Below are positions 55,744 through 64,000 of a stretch of 64,000 bases of DNA, in pieces. The notes under the pieces are model-generated. The model saw only the letters and a program-made list of their open reading frames with translations, did not search any database and was not told the origin of the DNA. Source of the DNA: Bacteroidota bacterium. Lineage in GTDB: Bacteria; Bacteroidota; Ignavibacteria; UBA10030; UBA8401. Each line of letters opens with the position of its first letter. Within the stretch, counting starts at the first letter, position 1. Where the stretch lies: NCBI GenBank assembly GCA_027622375.1, contig JAQCAB010000006.1, positions 27,514 to 91,513 of the forward strand, in the 5' to 3' direction. The position numbers were made by a program, and so were the translations under genes.

Positions 55744-56157
55744 TTATTCTAAAATTAAAGTTGCAATAACTCGATCATGATTTACAACATGGATTGAATT
55801 TATTTTTGTTTTATAATTTTCTACAGATGAAATTTTAATATTTTTATTTTGAAACTCATCATTTAAAATTTTTAAAAAATCGGGTACAGAAAATTTTATT
55901 GGAACATCAATTAAAATTTCTGTGCGGGCATTTTTATCATTTTTAATTATAACTACTCTCACCCGTTTTTTTTTAACATCATCGCCAAGCTCAGTAATTT
56001 TTTGATTTAATATTTTTATAACTTCTTGTGATTCAAGTAAAGAATTATTTCCATTTGGAATTGAAACTGTATATTTTGAAATCCCCCAATTAATCAAAAC
56101 CAAACTAAAAAAACCTGCAGATAAATAAAAAATTATTTTGGATTGTTTTAAACTCAT
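55744..56157 (-). CDS. Single-pass membrane protein of unknown function
   Basis: The 137-residue product has one membrane helix at about residues 9-28 ('IIFYLSAGFFSLVLINWGIS') and an extracytoplasmic domain of about 100 residues. A predicted helix ('SQEVIKILNQKITELGDDVK') is followed by strand segments ('KRVRVVIIKND', 'TEILIDVPIKF') and a final 'VIATLILE'. No family is recognised. It lies between rmlA and glyS with three and zero intergenic bases, so it is co-transcribed, but this says little about its job. Confidence 0.7.
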   Translation of the reverse strand: MSLKQSKIIFYLSAGFFSLVLINWGISKYTVSIPNGNNSLLESQEVIKILNQKITELGDDVKKKRVRVVIIKNDKNARTEILIDVPIKFSVPDFLKILNDEFQNKNIKISSVENYKTKINSIHVVNHDRVIATLILE

Positions 56158-56160
56158 CTT

Positions 56161-57228
56161 TTAAGAAATTTCAATTCTACTTTGATCGCCAATCATAAAC
56201 CTATGAACTCGCGGTTTACCATTTGCATCAACAACTTCAACATCATTTCCTAAAATACTTCCTTCGATTCTAATGCCAACATTATTAATTTTGCAATCAC
56301 GCAAAACAATACTGTATTCAACTTCGCTATTTTTAATTTGCGTGTTATTTCCGATTGCAGTAAAAGGACCAATATAACTTCCTTCAATTAAACAATTTTT
56401 ACCAACTATTACAGGACCTCGAATCGTGCTATCTTTAATAATTGCCCCATCTTCAATAATTACTTTTCCAAGTACTTTAGATTTTTTATCTACTTTGCCA
56501 TTATTTGATGATGATATGTTATCTAAAACTAACCTGTTTGCTTCCAACAAATCTGCTGGCTTGCCTGTATCTTTCCACCAGCCAGTTATTTCGCTATAAC
56601 CGATTGTAAATCCATTTTCTAATAGCCACTGATGTGCGTCAGAAATTTCCAGTTCACCACGTTTACTTGGCTTTATTGATTTACATGCTTTAAAAATATT
56701 TTTATCATAAAAATACATTCCAGTAACTGCAAAATCGCTTTTTGGTTTTTTTGGTTTTTCTTCGATTGAAATTATTTTACCTTTTTTTATTTCTGGCACT
56801 CCAAATCTATTTGGATCAGGAACTTTTGAAAGTGTTAACCAACAATTTTTATTTGAATTCAAAAATTCCTTTTTAAATTTTTCAATTCCGCCAACAACCA
56901 TATTATCACCTAAATAGAAAACGAACTTATCATTGCCAACAAAATCTTCAGCAAGTAAAACTACTTCTGCTAATCCACCTGGTGTTTTTTGCGCAATGTA
57001 GGTCAATTTTATCCCCCACCGTTCAATTCCATCTCCAATATATTCTGGAACATCGTTTGAATCTGCATTATAAACAATTGCAATATCTTTAATACCAGCA
57101 TTTAGCGCGTTTTCGATTGCATAAAATAAAATTGGTTTATTCGCAACAGGAATAAGATGTTTATTTTGAGTATGCGTAATCGGGCGGAGCCTTGTACCAC
57201 GACCGCCAGATGCAATAAGTGCTTTCAT
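56161..57228 (-). CDS. rmlA: Glucose-1-phosphate thymidylyltransferase, long form
   Basis: The product has 355 residues from the ATG at 57228; the track start is 12 codons upstream of the first core residue and adds no family sequence. The nucleotidyltransferase signature is 'ALIASGGRGTRLRPITHTQN' at the N-terminus, with 'FVFYLGDNMVVGGIEKF' and 'GWWKDTGKPADLLEANRLVL' later. A left-handed beta-helix tail from about residue 245 ('IIEDGAIIKDSTIRGPVIVG') marks the long RmlA/RfbA-like form, found in archaea and many bacteria. It makes dTDP- or a similar NDP-glucose for surface glycans. It is the first gene of the glyS run, divergent from the M20 gene. Confidence 0.92.
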   Translation of the reverse strand: MKALIASGGRGTRLRPITHTQNKHLIPVANKPILFYAIENALNAGIKDIAIVYNADSNDVPEYIGDGIERWGIKLTYIAQKTPGGLAEVVLLAEDFVGNDKFVFYLGDNMVVGGIEKFKKEFLNSNKNCWLTLSKVPDPNRFGVPEIKKGKIISIEEKPKKPKSDFAVTGMYFYDKNIFKACKSIKPSKRGELEISDAHQWLLENGFTIGYSEITGWWKDTGKPADLLEANRLVLDNISSSNNGKVDKKSKVLGKVIIEDGAIIKDSTIRGPVIVGKNCLIEGSYIGPFTAIGNNTQIKNSEVEYSIVLRDCKINNVGIRIEGSILGNDVEVVDANGKPRVHRFMIGDQSRIEIS

Positions 57229-57291
57229 TTTATATGAATATTGAAAAAAATATGTTAGCTTCAAACTATTAAAAACTTTAAACGAAAGACT

Positions 57292-58707
57292 ATGAAAAAA
57301 CTTGTTTTGATTTTATTTTTTGTCTCATTTATTTTTTCAAATAATTTATTCTCACAAAATAAAATTGATTGGAATAAACTTAATGAGGAAACTCTAACTC
57401 ACTTTCAAGCAATTTTGCGATTTGATACAAGTGATCCTCCAGGAAAAGAATTACCTGTTGTGGAATATTTAAAATCTGTTTTGGACAAAGAAGGAATTGA
57501 AAATAAAATTTTTTCGTTCGATGCAAATCGTCCAAATTTAGTTGCACGCATTAAAGGAAGTGGAAAAAAACAACCACTCTTAATTATGGGGCACACTGAC
57601 GTTGTAAACGTTGATCCATCAAAATGGATTTATCCACCATTTTCAGCAACTAGAACTGATGGATATATTTATTCTCGCGGAACAGTTGACGACAAAGATA
57701 ATGTTGTAGCATGTTTGATGAACATGATAATGCTGAAAAGATTAAATATAAAATTGGATCGTGATGTTATTTTTTTAGCTGAAGCTGGTGAAGAAGGAAA
57801 TGTTAAATATGGAATTAAATTTATGGTTGAAAATCATTGGGACGAAATTAAAGCTGAATATTGTTTGGCTGAAGGGGGCGGAGTTGTACGTGAAGGAGGA
57901 AAAAATATTTTTGCAGGTATACAAACTACAGAAAAAATTCCATATCGAATTGACTTAATATCTCGAGGGACAGCTGGTCATGGTTCTCGTCCACTTAAAT
58001 CAAATTCAATTTTACATTTAGCAAGAGCAGTTGATAAAGCATCTTCATGGAGAACTCCGATGCGATTGAATGAAACAACAAAAATGTTTTTTGATAAAAT
58101 TGGAGAAGTAAGAAACCAAGAGACCTCTCACTTATTTAAAAATATTATTGATGGAAAAGATTTAGAATCAACACAAGATTATTTTCAAGATAAAATGCCT
58201 GGACTATATTCTGTTCTAAGAACTTCAATTTCACCGAATATAATTGATGGCGGATATCGAATAAATGTTATTCCATCAGTTTCTGAAGCTGCGCTTGATG
58301 TGAGAGCACTACCAGATGAAGATATACAAAAATTTATGCAAACATTGCGCGAAGTAATAAATGATCCACAAGTTGAAGTTAAACTTGCAGATCGTGATAC
58401 ACGCCCGGGAGCTGCACCATCAAAATTAAATTCAGAAGCATACAAAGCAATCGAGCAAATTGTTACTAAAATTTATAATGTTTCAACAATTCCAGTAATG
58501 AGCACAGGTGCAAGTGATATGGCATATTTGCGTCAAAAAGGTGTGTAATGTTATGGTGTCGGCCCAGCTCTTGATGAAGAAGATGGAGCAAAAGGTTTTA
58601 GCGCGCATTCTGATCAAGAAAGAATTCTTGAAGATGCTTTATATGATTTTGTAAAATTCCAATTTGAAGTAATAAAACAAATTGCTGGGAATGGAAATCC
58701 AAAATAA
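57292..58707 (+). pseudogene. M20 peptidase interrupted by an in-frame TAA
   Basis: The frame encodes an exported M20 metallopeptidase with a signal peptide (LVLILFFVSFIFSNNLFS). Metal and catalytic residues are in 'IMGHTDVVN' (His101, Asp103), 'RGTVDDKDN' (Asp133), 'EAGEEGN' (Glu167-168) and 'LAEGGGVV'. The track ends at TAA 58546-58548 (418 residues). The same frame continues without gap as CYGVGPALDEEDGAKGFSAH and ends at 58707, which would give 471 codons. Homologues read 'KGVQCYG', so CAA to TAA is the simplest change. The lost tail contains 'FSAHSDQER', whose His is the last metal ligand in this family. Truncation should therefore abolish activity unless the stop is read through. Confidence 0.88.
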
Positions 58708-58757
58708 TAAATTGTAGCTAAAAAAGAATTTCAGTAATTTTGTAGGATTAAATTTTA

Positions 58758-58832
58758 GGACGCTTAGCTCAGCAGGTTTAGAGCGCCGCCCTTACAAGGC
58801 GGAGGTCGTAAGTTCGATCCTTACAGCGTCCA
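58758..58832 (+). tRNA. tRNA-Val (anticodon TAC)
   Basis: A 75-base cloverleaf with all stems paired: acceptor GGACGCT/AGCGTCC, D arm GCTC/GAGC, anticodon arm CCGCC-CTTACAA-GGCGG, T arm GTAAG-TTCGATC-CTTAC. Anticodon TAC reads valine GUN codons. Discriminator A; CCA is not encoded. It lies 50 bases after the broken M20 frame and 20 bases before the DAHP synthase ATG, so it may head the shikimate transcript. Confidence 0.96.
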
Positions 58833-58852
58833 CATTTACAATTTTCCAAAAA

Positions 58853-59665
58853 ATGAAAAACCCAATTATAATTTCAGGACCTTGCGCTGTAGAATCAAGA
58901 AATCAAATTATGTCTTGTGCATTAAGTTTGCAAGAAAGAAAAATCGAAATCATCCGAGCAAGTTTATGGAAACCGAGAACCAAACCAAGTTTTGATGGAG
59001 TTGGTGAAAATGGAATCCCTTGGTTTAGCGAAATTACTAAATTGGGATTAACTGCCGCAACTGAAGTTTTAACTCCGGATCATGTTTCAAGTTTGGCAAA
59101 TGGAATAAACAATTCAGAAGGAAATCTAAAAAATGTTTTACTTTGGATTGGTTCGAGAAATCAAAATCATTTTATTCAACAAGAAATTGCAAAAAGAATT
59201 TTAAATGAATTTCCTAAAGAAGTAAAACTTTTAATAAAAAACCAACCTTGGAAAGAAGACGAACATTGGTTCGGGATTGTTGAGTACATTTTAAATTCAG
59301 GGTTTGGAAAAGATAGAATTATTTTATGTCATCGAGGATTTTCGCACAACGATTTAACTCAAACTGAAAATTTTAGAAATCCACCAGATTTTAATTTAGC
59401 AATGAATGTTAAACTTAAAACTGGTTTGCCAATGTTAATTGATCCATCACATATTGGTGGAACAATTGAAAATGTTTTTTTAGCAGTTAATCAATCAAAA
59501 GTTTATGATTTTGATGGATTAATGGTTGAAGTCCACTCAACTCCAACTGAAGCTAAAACTGATCCTGAGCAACAATTAAGTTTTGCCCAATTTGATAAAT
59601 TGATAACGAATTATAATTCTCGGTCTTCAAATCCCAAATGGAAAGAGATAATTCAACAAAACTAA
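58853..59665 (+). CDS. aroF: 3-deoxy-7-phosphoheptulonate (DAHP) synthase, type I
   Basis: The 270-residue TIM-barrel enzyme condenses phosphoenolpyruvate and erythrose 4-phosphate, the first shikimate-pathway step. Motifs are 'IIISGPCAVESRNQI' near residue 5, 'IIRASLWKPRTKPSFDGVG' near 32, 'KNVLLWIGSRNQNHF' near 95, 'RIILCHRGFSHND' near 155 and 'LPMLIDPSHIGGTIENVF' near 190. This resembles the form that in Bacteroidota is fused to chorismate mutase, but no mutase domain is present. KDO-8-phosphate synthase is a related alternative, disfavoured by the shikimate neighbours and the WKPRT motif. It overlaps aroB by 28 bases. Confidence 0.93.
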   Translation: MKNPIIISGPCAVESRNQIMSCALSLQERKIEIIRASLWKPRTKPSFDGVGENGIPWFSEITKLGLTAATEVLTPDHVSSLANGINNSEGNLKNVLLWIGSRNQNHFIQQEIAKRILNEFPKEVKLLIKNQPWKEDEHWFGIVEYILNSGFGKDRIILCHRGFSHNDLTQTENFRNPPDFNLAMNVKLKTGLPMLIDPSHIGGTIENVFLAVNQSKVYDFDGLMVEVHSTPTEAKTDPEQQLSFAQFDKLITNYNSRSSNPKWKEIIQQN

Positions 59666-60714
59666 TTAAGGGTAAGTATCCAATTTATATTGGAAAAGGA
59701 ATTTTAAAAAATTTAAACTCTCACTTCCCCACTAAAAAATTTTCTCAAGTAGCTGTTTTAACTGATACAAATGTTGAAAAATATTGGCTTTCAACTTTAA
59801 TCAGTTTTTCAAATAATAGATTTAAATCAATAATTATTCCTGCTGGAGAAAAATCAAAAAACATTTTTGAACTTGAATATATTTGGAAAAAAATGTTCGA
59901 ATTTGGTTTTGATAGAAAATCACTTTTAATCAATTTGGGTGGTGGAATGATTTGTGATATTGGGGGTTTTGCAGCTTCAACATTTATGCGAGGAATTGAT
60001 TTTATAAATATCCCAACAACTCTTTTAGCTCAAGTTGATGCAAGTATTGGCGGAAAAAATGGAATTAACTACGGTGAAATTAAAAATGGAGTCGGCTCAT
60101 TTAAAATGCCAATTGGTGTTTTAAGTGATACTGAAACTTTACAAACTTTAGATGAAAAAGAATTTGTTTCATCTTTTGCAGAAATAATTAAACATGGAAT
60201 TATATCTGGTAAAAAATATTTTAATTTAATCTCTAAAATAAAGCCACTTGAATTCCATCAGAATGAATTAATCAAAATTATTTTTGAATCAATTAAAATA
60301 AAAAAAAGAATTGTTGATAAAGATCCACATGAAAATAAACTTCGGAAAATTTTAAATTTTGGACATACAATTGGCCATGCAATTGAAATAGCAAGTTTAA
60401 AATTAAATAAACCATTACTACATGGTGATGCAATCGCGATTGGGATGATTGCTGAAAGCAGATTAGCATTAATGTTGGGCAAATTACCAGAAAAAGAATT
60501 TAATTTAATCGAGAATTTAATTATTAAAGCCAATTTAAAACGAAGTATTAAAAATATTCCAGTTAATTTGTTGCTTGATGTTATTAAACTTGATAAAAAA
60601 AATTTAAATGGAAATATTTTATTTTCTCTACCCTCAAGAATAGGAAAAGTTGAACCAAATATTAGAGTAAATGTAAATCAAATCACAAAATCAATAGAAT
60701 ACATTACTAAATGA
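59638..60714 (+). CDS. aroB: 3-dehydroquinate synthase
   Basis: The 358-residue product converts DAHP to 3-dehydroquinate using NAD and a metal ion. The NAD loop is 'LGGGMICDIGGFAAS' near residue 100, followed by 'FINIPTTLLAQVDASIGGKN'. Metal ligands are in 'SFAEIIKHGIISG' (Glu), 'NFGHTIGHAIEIAS' (His) and 'LLHGDAIAIGMIAE' (His). Length is normal. The start lies 28 bases inside aroF and the end overlaps aroA by four bases. Second gene of the shikimate run. Confidence 0.96.
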   Translation: MERDNSTKLIKGKYPIYIGKGILKNLNSHFPTKKFSQVAVLTDTNVEKYWLSTLISFSNNRFKSIIIPAGEKSKNIFELEYIWKKMFEFGFDRKSLLINLGGGMICDIGGFAASTFMRGIDFINIPTTLLAQVDASIGGKNGINYGEIKNGVGSFKMPIGVLSDTETLQTLDEKEFVSSFAEIIKHGIISGKKYFNLISKIKPLEFHQNELIKIIFESIKIKKRIVDKDPHENKLRKILNFGHTIGHAIEIASLKLNKPLLHGDAIAIGMIAESRLALMLGKLPEKEFNLIENLIIKANLKRSIKNIPVNLLLDVIKLDKKNLNGNILFSLPSRIGKVEPNIRVNVNQITKSIEYITK

Positions 60715-61991
60715 ATTTAATTGAAATTCTCCCTTTTAAATCTCCAGTTGAGGCTAAATTAATAATTCCCGGTTCAAAAAGTATCACTAATCGCGTTTTA
60801 ATTTTATCAGTATTAGCAAAAGGTGTTTCAAGAATTTATAATTATTCAAAAAGTAGTGACAGTTTTGTTTTAATAAAAGCTCTCAAAAGTTTAGGTGTAA
60901 AAATAATTGTTAAAAATAAATATTTAGAAGTTTATGGTAACAATGGAAAGTTTGCTAAAAATAATAAAAGGATAAATATAAAAGATGCAGGAACAGCGAT
61001 GAGGTTTTTAACATCGCTTGCAACAATTATACCTGGCAAAATTATTTTATATGGCACTCCACAAATGAATAAAAGACCAATTAAAGAATTAGTTGACTCG
61101 TTAAAATTGTTAGGAGCGCAAATAATTTATAAAAATATAGTTGGATTCCCTCCGATAGAAATTATTGGGGGGACGTTAAATGCAAACTCGACAAAAATTA
61201 ATTCAGGAATAAGTAGTCAATTTATTTCATCTTTACTTTTGATTTCACCTGTTTTGATAAATGGACTTAAATTAAAATTAATAGGATCAAATGTTTCTAA
61301 ATCATATTTAAATTTAACATTGCATTGTTTAAAATCTTTTGGAATTAAAGTAATAAACAAAAAAAATACATTTATTATTTCAAAACAAAACGTTAATAAT
61401 CTTAAATATAAAGTTGAAAGCGATTTAACAAGTGCAGGTTATTTTTTTGGAATTGCAGCAATAACCGGAAGTAGGATTGTTATAGAAAATATTAATCCAA
61501 AATCTTTACAGGGAGATATTTTAATTTTAAATATTTTAAAAAAAATGGGATGCAAAATAAATCTCTCAAACGAACAAAATGGAATCGAAGTAATTGGACC
61601 AAAATTCTTAAAGCCAATTAAAGCGAATTTAAATAATCTCCCAGATAGTGCGCAAACATTAGGGGTTATATCAGCATTTGCAAAAGGAAAATCAAAATTT
61701 ACCGGACTTAAAACTTTAAAAATAAAAGAAACAAATAGACTTTTGGCTTTGAAAAACGAACTCGCAAAAATGAAAATAAAAACAATAATAGGGATAGATT
61801 TTATTGAAATTTTTGGTGGTAATCCAAAACCTTCAACCATTAATACTTACAACGATCATCGTATGGCAATGTCTTTTGCGATGGCAGGAACAAAATTAAA
61901 TGGAATAAAAATTCATAATCCAAAAGTTGTTGATAAATCTTTTCCAGAATTTTGGGATAAACTTTTACAAATTGGTGTCAATTTAAAATGA
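60711..61991 (+). CDS. aroA: 3-phosphoshikimate 1-carboxyvinyltransferase (EPSP synthase)
   Basis: The 426-residue product transfers enolpyruvate from PEP to shikimate 3-phosphate. Characteristic motifs are 'LIIPGSKSITNRVLILSVLA' near residue 18, 'DAGTAMRFLTSLATI' near 92, 'SGISSQFISSLLLISP' near 165, 'LPDSAQTLGVISAFA' near 305, 'KIKETNRLLALKNELAKM' near 340 and 'TYNDHRMAMSFAMAG' near 380. Length is normal. It overlaps both neighbours by four bases, so translation is coupled. No insert or missing active-site residue was noticed. Confidence 0.96.
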   Translation: MNLIEILPFKSPVEAKLIIPGSKSITNRVLILSVLAKGVSRIYNYSKSSDSFVLIKALKSLGVKIIVKNKYLEVYGNNGKFAKNNKRINIKDAGTAMRFLTSLATIIPGKIILYGTPQMNKRPIKELVDSLKLLGAQIIYKNIVGFPPIEIIGGTLNANSTKINSGISSQFISSLLLISPVLINGLKLKLIGSNVSKSYLNLTLHCLKSFGIKVINKKNTFIISKQNVNNLKYKVESDLTSAGYFFGIAAITGSRIVIENINPKSLQGDILILNILKKMGCKINLSNEQNGIEVIGPKFLKPIKANLNNLPDSAQTLGVISAFAKGKSKFTGLKTLKIKETNRLLALKNELAKMKIKTIIGIDFIEIFGGNPKPSTINTYNDHRMAMSFAMAGTKLNGIKIHNPKVVDKSFPEFWDKLLQIGVNLK

Positions 61992-62485
61992 ATATTGTTT
62001 TAATTGGATTTATGGGTTCTGGAAAAAGCACTGTTGGAAGATTACTTTCTGAATATTTACGATGTGATTTTTATGATTTAGATGAATTAATTTTGGATAA
62101 AACAAAATGCTCAAGTATTTCTGAAATATTTGATAAAATTGGTGAGGATTATTTTAGAGAAATTGAAAGAAATATTTTTGTGAACTTATTCAACTCTGAA
62201 TCTTCAATTATTTCAACTGGTGGTGGAATAATTACAAATAATAATGTTTTGGATGAAGTCAAATATAAATCTCAAATAATTTATTTAGAAACAGATTTAG
62301 ATATAATTAAAAAAAGAATTTCGAATTTTACTGATAGGCCATTATTTAAAAATCCGAAAGAAATCCAAAACTTATTTGAACATCGAAAACCATTTTACGA
62401 GAAATTTGCAAATCTAAAGATTAATACAAATTTATTAAATCCTCAAAATGTTGTGGATGAAATAATTAATTTTCTAAAGAATTAA
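61988..62485 (+). CDS. aroK: Shikimate kinase
   Basis: The 165-residue P-loop kinase phosphorylates shikimate. Walker A is 'GFMGSGKSTVGRLL' near residue 7, shikimate-binding Asp in 'FYDLDELI' near 32, Arg in 'EDYFREIERNIFV' near 56, the glycine loop 'IISTGGGIITNN' near 77 and the lid Arg in 'TDRPLFKNP' near 115. Length is normal. It overlaps aroA by four bases and abuts aroE with no gap. Confidence 0.96.
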   Translation: MNIVLIGFMGSGKSTVGRLLSEYLRCDFYDLDELILDKTKCSSISEIFDKIGEDYFREIERNIFVNLFNSESSIISTGGGIITNNNVLDEVKYKSQIIYLETDLDIIKKRISNFTDRPLFKNPKEIQNLFEHRKPFYEKFANLKINTNLLNPQNVVDEIINFLKN

Positions 62486-63307
62486 ATGCAAAAAGTTAAA
62501 AACTTTTTTTATGTGATTGGCGATCCAATTTCACATTCACTTTCACCAATTATGTATAATTCTGCATTTAAATTATTAAATATTCAAAAATATAATTATT
62601 TCAAATTAAAAAAGGTTAAAGAAAATAAATTATTTGTTGTTTTAAAAGAATTTAGAAATTCAAATGTAAAAGGTGTTGCTGTTACAATACCACACAAACA
62701 AAATGTTATTAAATTTTTGGATAAATTAGATTCTTCAGCAAAAACAATTGGAGCTGTTAACACTATTTTAAATCGAAATGGAAAACTTATTGGTTACAAC
62801 ACAGATTATATTGGGGCAATTAAGGCACTCCGAAAATTTACATCTCTAAAAAATAAAAAAATTGCTATTTTTGGGTCAGGTGGTTCTGCTAGAGCGATAA
62901 TTTTTGGACTAATAAAACAAAATGCGGAACTTTCAATTTTTAACAGGACTTTTAAAAATGCACTAACTCTTGCAAATGAATTTCATTGTAAAGCACTTCC
63001 CATTTCAAAATTAAACCAATTAATTAATTTTGATATAATAATTAATACAACCCCAGTTGGAATGATTAATAATAAGTCATTGATTCCCAAAAAATATATT
63101 TCTCATAAACAAATAATATTTGATATAATTTATAATCCTTACGAAACAATATTTATTAAAAATGGAATTTCAAATAATACCACTGTGATTCGTGGAGTTG
63201 AAATGTTTTTAGAACAAGCTTATGAACAATTCAAACTTTTCACAAATTTAAATCCACCAAAATCTTTAATGAGAGAAATTGTTTTAAAAAAATTATTAAA
63301 GAAATGA
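62486..63307 (+). CDS. aroE: Shikimate dehydrogenase
   Basis: The 273-residue product reduces 3-dehydroshikimate with NADPH. The substrate motif 'VIGDPISHSLSPIMYNSAF' is near residue 10. The catalytic Lys is in 'VTIPHKQNVIKF' near 68, and the paired Asp in 'GYNTDYIGAIKAL' near 103. The dinucleotide loop is 'IAIFGSGGSARAIIFGL' near 125, with 'FNRTFKNALTL' after it; its Arg is consistent with NADP preference. A C-terminal 'GVEMFLEQAYEQFKLFT' completes the family pattern. It overlaps aroD by four bases. Confidence 0.96.
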   Translation: MQKVKNFFYVIGDPISHSLSPIMYNSAFKLLNIQKYNYFKLKKVKENKLFVVLKEFRNSNVKGVAVTIPHKQNVIKFLDKLDSSAKTIGAVNTILNRNGKLIGYNTDYIGAIKALRKFTSLKNKKIAIFGSGGSARAIIFGLIKQNAELSIFNRTFKNALTLANEFHCKALPISKLNQLINFDIIINTTPVGMINNKSLIPKKYISHKQIIFDIIYNPYETIFIKNGISNNTTVIRGVEMFLEQAYEQFKLFTNLNPPKSLMREIVLKKLLKK

Positions 63308-63972
63308 GAAAGCCAATTATTTGCATCCCTGTTGTTGGTAACTCAATAAATGAATTTTTAAATAATTTATCTAAATCCCAAAAGATTTCAAATTTTGTAG
63401 AACTCAGAAGTGATTATATACAAAAATTAAATATTGAAGATATTCTTTTGTTGAAATCAAAAACTTTTAACAAATCAATTTTTACTTGCCGATCAAAAAA
63501 AGAAGGTGGTAAATTTACTTCTTCTCAAAGTACACGATGTTCAATTTTAGAATTTGCATCAAAAATTGGTTTTGATTTTGTTGATGTTGAACTTTCAACT
63601 TTAGAAAAATATAATTTAAAATTAAATTCTAAATTGATAATTTCATATCACAATTTTAATAAAACACCAAATTTTAATTTTCTTTTAAAAATAATTTCAA
63701 AAATGCAAAAGTATAAACCCGAAATTATTAAAATTGCAACTCTTGTAAAAAATAAAACTGATATAAAAACTTTATTACGTCTATGTTTAAATAAAGATTT
63801 TCAAAATAAGAGAATTATTATTGGAATGGGCCCTCTTGGAATTAGTACTCGGATTTTAGCCCCACTTTTTGGTTCTTATTTAACATATTCATATGCAATT
63901 AATAATAAAACTGCTTCAGGACAAATAGAATTTAGTACTTTAAAAAAACTTTATAATTATATTTATAAATAA
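63304..63972 (+). CDS. aroD: 3-dehydroquinate dehydratase, type I
   Basis: The 222-residue product is the type I (Schiff-base) enzyme. 'NFVELRSDYIQKL' near residue 31 gives the substrate Glu and Arg. The general-base His is in 'LIISYHNFNKTPNF' near 118, the Schiff-base Lys in 'PEIIKIATLVKN' near 142, and the late Arg in 'IGMGPLGISTRILAPLFG' near 180. The last residues fit the closing helix. Type I is slightly shorter here than the E. coli enzyme (252 residues) but all catalytic parts are present. It overlaps aroE by four bases and is followed by the aroC start. Confidence 0.95.
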   Translation: MRKPIICIPVVGNSINEFLNNLSKSQKISNFVELRSDYIQKLNIEDILLLKSKTFNKSIFTCRSKKEGGKFTSSQSTRCSILEFASKIGFDFVDVELSTLEKYNLKLNSKLIISYHNFNKTPNFNFLLKIISKMQKYKPEIIKIATLVKNKTDIKTLLRLCLNKDFQNKRIIIGMGPLGISTRILAPLFGSYLTYSYAINNKTASGQIEFSTLKKLYNYIYK

Positions 63973-63976
63973 ATTT

Positions 63977-64000
63977 ATGGCAGGCAATACTTTTGGACAA
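63977..64000 (+). CDS. aroC: Chorismate synthase, first eight codons (cut by window edge)
   Basis: The ATG at 63977, four bases after the aroD stop, opens MAGNTFGQ, the near-universal beginning of chorismate synthase ('MAGNTxGQLFRVTTFGESHG' in the family). Only 24 bases are in the window. Its position after aroD completes the shikimate pathway in one run, which strengthens the call. Confidence 0.85.

Noticed and set aside
58546-58548. Stop-codon recoding (selenocysteine or pyrrolysine) in the M20 gene
   Set aside because: The codon is TAA, which neither system uses, and no recoding hairpin was evident. A nonsense mutation or sequencing error is simpler.
1-64000. CRISPR array, insertion sequence, prophage or integrative element
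   Set aside because: No spaced direct repeats, transposase, integrase or terminal inverted repeats were seen, and the gene content is housekeeping and envelope functions with uniform composition.

Overview
The window comes from a very AT-rich bacterium of the Bacteroidota/Chlorobiota/Ignavibacteriota assemblage, most likely Ignavibacteria-like. This rests on three sequence facts. Three long secreted proteins end in type IX secretion (T9SS) C-terminal sorting domains of the 'NYPNPFNP' kind. A complete Bacteroides-type aerotolerance (Bat) operon is present. The EF-P loop reads 'HRTPGNLRAF', a form I recall from Chlorobi. It looks like ordinary chromosome: genes are tightly packed, no gap exceeds 300 bases, and I saw no transposase, phage gene, CRISPR array or rRNA.

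Layout. (1) 1-10929, minus strand: an envelope cluster. In transcription order it holds a CsgG-domain/TPR lipoprotein, a 1465-residue BNR-repeat T9SS cargo, a beta-barrel-like outer-membrane protein, a second CsgG-domain protein, a CsgG-like/transglutaminase/TPR protein and the start of a CHASE2 sensor protein cut by the window edge. (2) 11096-21207, minus: moxR, a DUF58 gene, a small BatD-like gene, batA, batB, batC, batD, batE and then transketolase, all abutting or overlapping. (3) 21302-21826: a small TPR lipoprotein gene, tRNA-Val(CAC) and a bidirectional terminator. (4) 21855-35811, minus: efp-accB-accC-gcvH-gcvP, an LtaS-like sulfatase-fold enzyme, era, a DUF1015 gene, an EamA transporter, methylmalonyl-CoA epimerase, uvrC and a PuuD-like membrane protein. 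(5) 35905-37237: a small lipoprotein and purM. (6) 37372-48996, plus: FAH-family enzyme, M23 peptidase, RCK-type potassium channel with an adjoining cyclic-nucleotide-binding gene, valS, two T9SS-exported hydrolases and a SPOR protein. (7) 48998-51640: an Ig-like lipoprotein and a PorV/PorQ-like protein. (8) 51629-57228, minus: rmlA, a small membrane protein, glyS, a CAAX-type protease, a TPR protein and a ZIP transporter. (9) 57292-58707, plus: an M20 peptidase broken by an in-frame TAA. (10) 58758-64000, plus: tRNA-Val(UAC) followed by a seven-gene shikimate run (DAHP synthase, aroB, aroA, aroK, aroE, aroD, and aroC cut by the window edge).

How the genes work together. The shikimate run covers every step from DAHP formation to chorismate. 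MoxR/DUF58/Bat proteins form a periplasm-facing membrane assembly with two von Willebrand A subunits. AccB/AccC start fatty-acid synthesis, and GcvH/GcvP are half of the glycine cleavage system. The envelope cluster in region 1 is the best candidate for an undescribed system. Its two clearly paralogous CsgG-domain proteins, a third CsgG-like multidomain protein, a barrel protein, a giant exported BNR protein and a CHASE2 sensor look like one unit, but no joint function is known to me.

The most checkable oddities are a CAAX-protease gene with no ATG, GTG or TTG upstream of its active site (only CTG fits), the nonsense codon in the M20 gene, an Asn at the EF-P loop tip, and a perfect 18-bp inverted repeat between moxR and the divergent lipoprotein gene.
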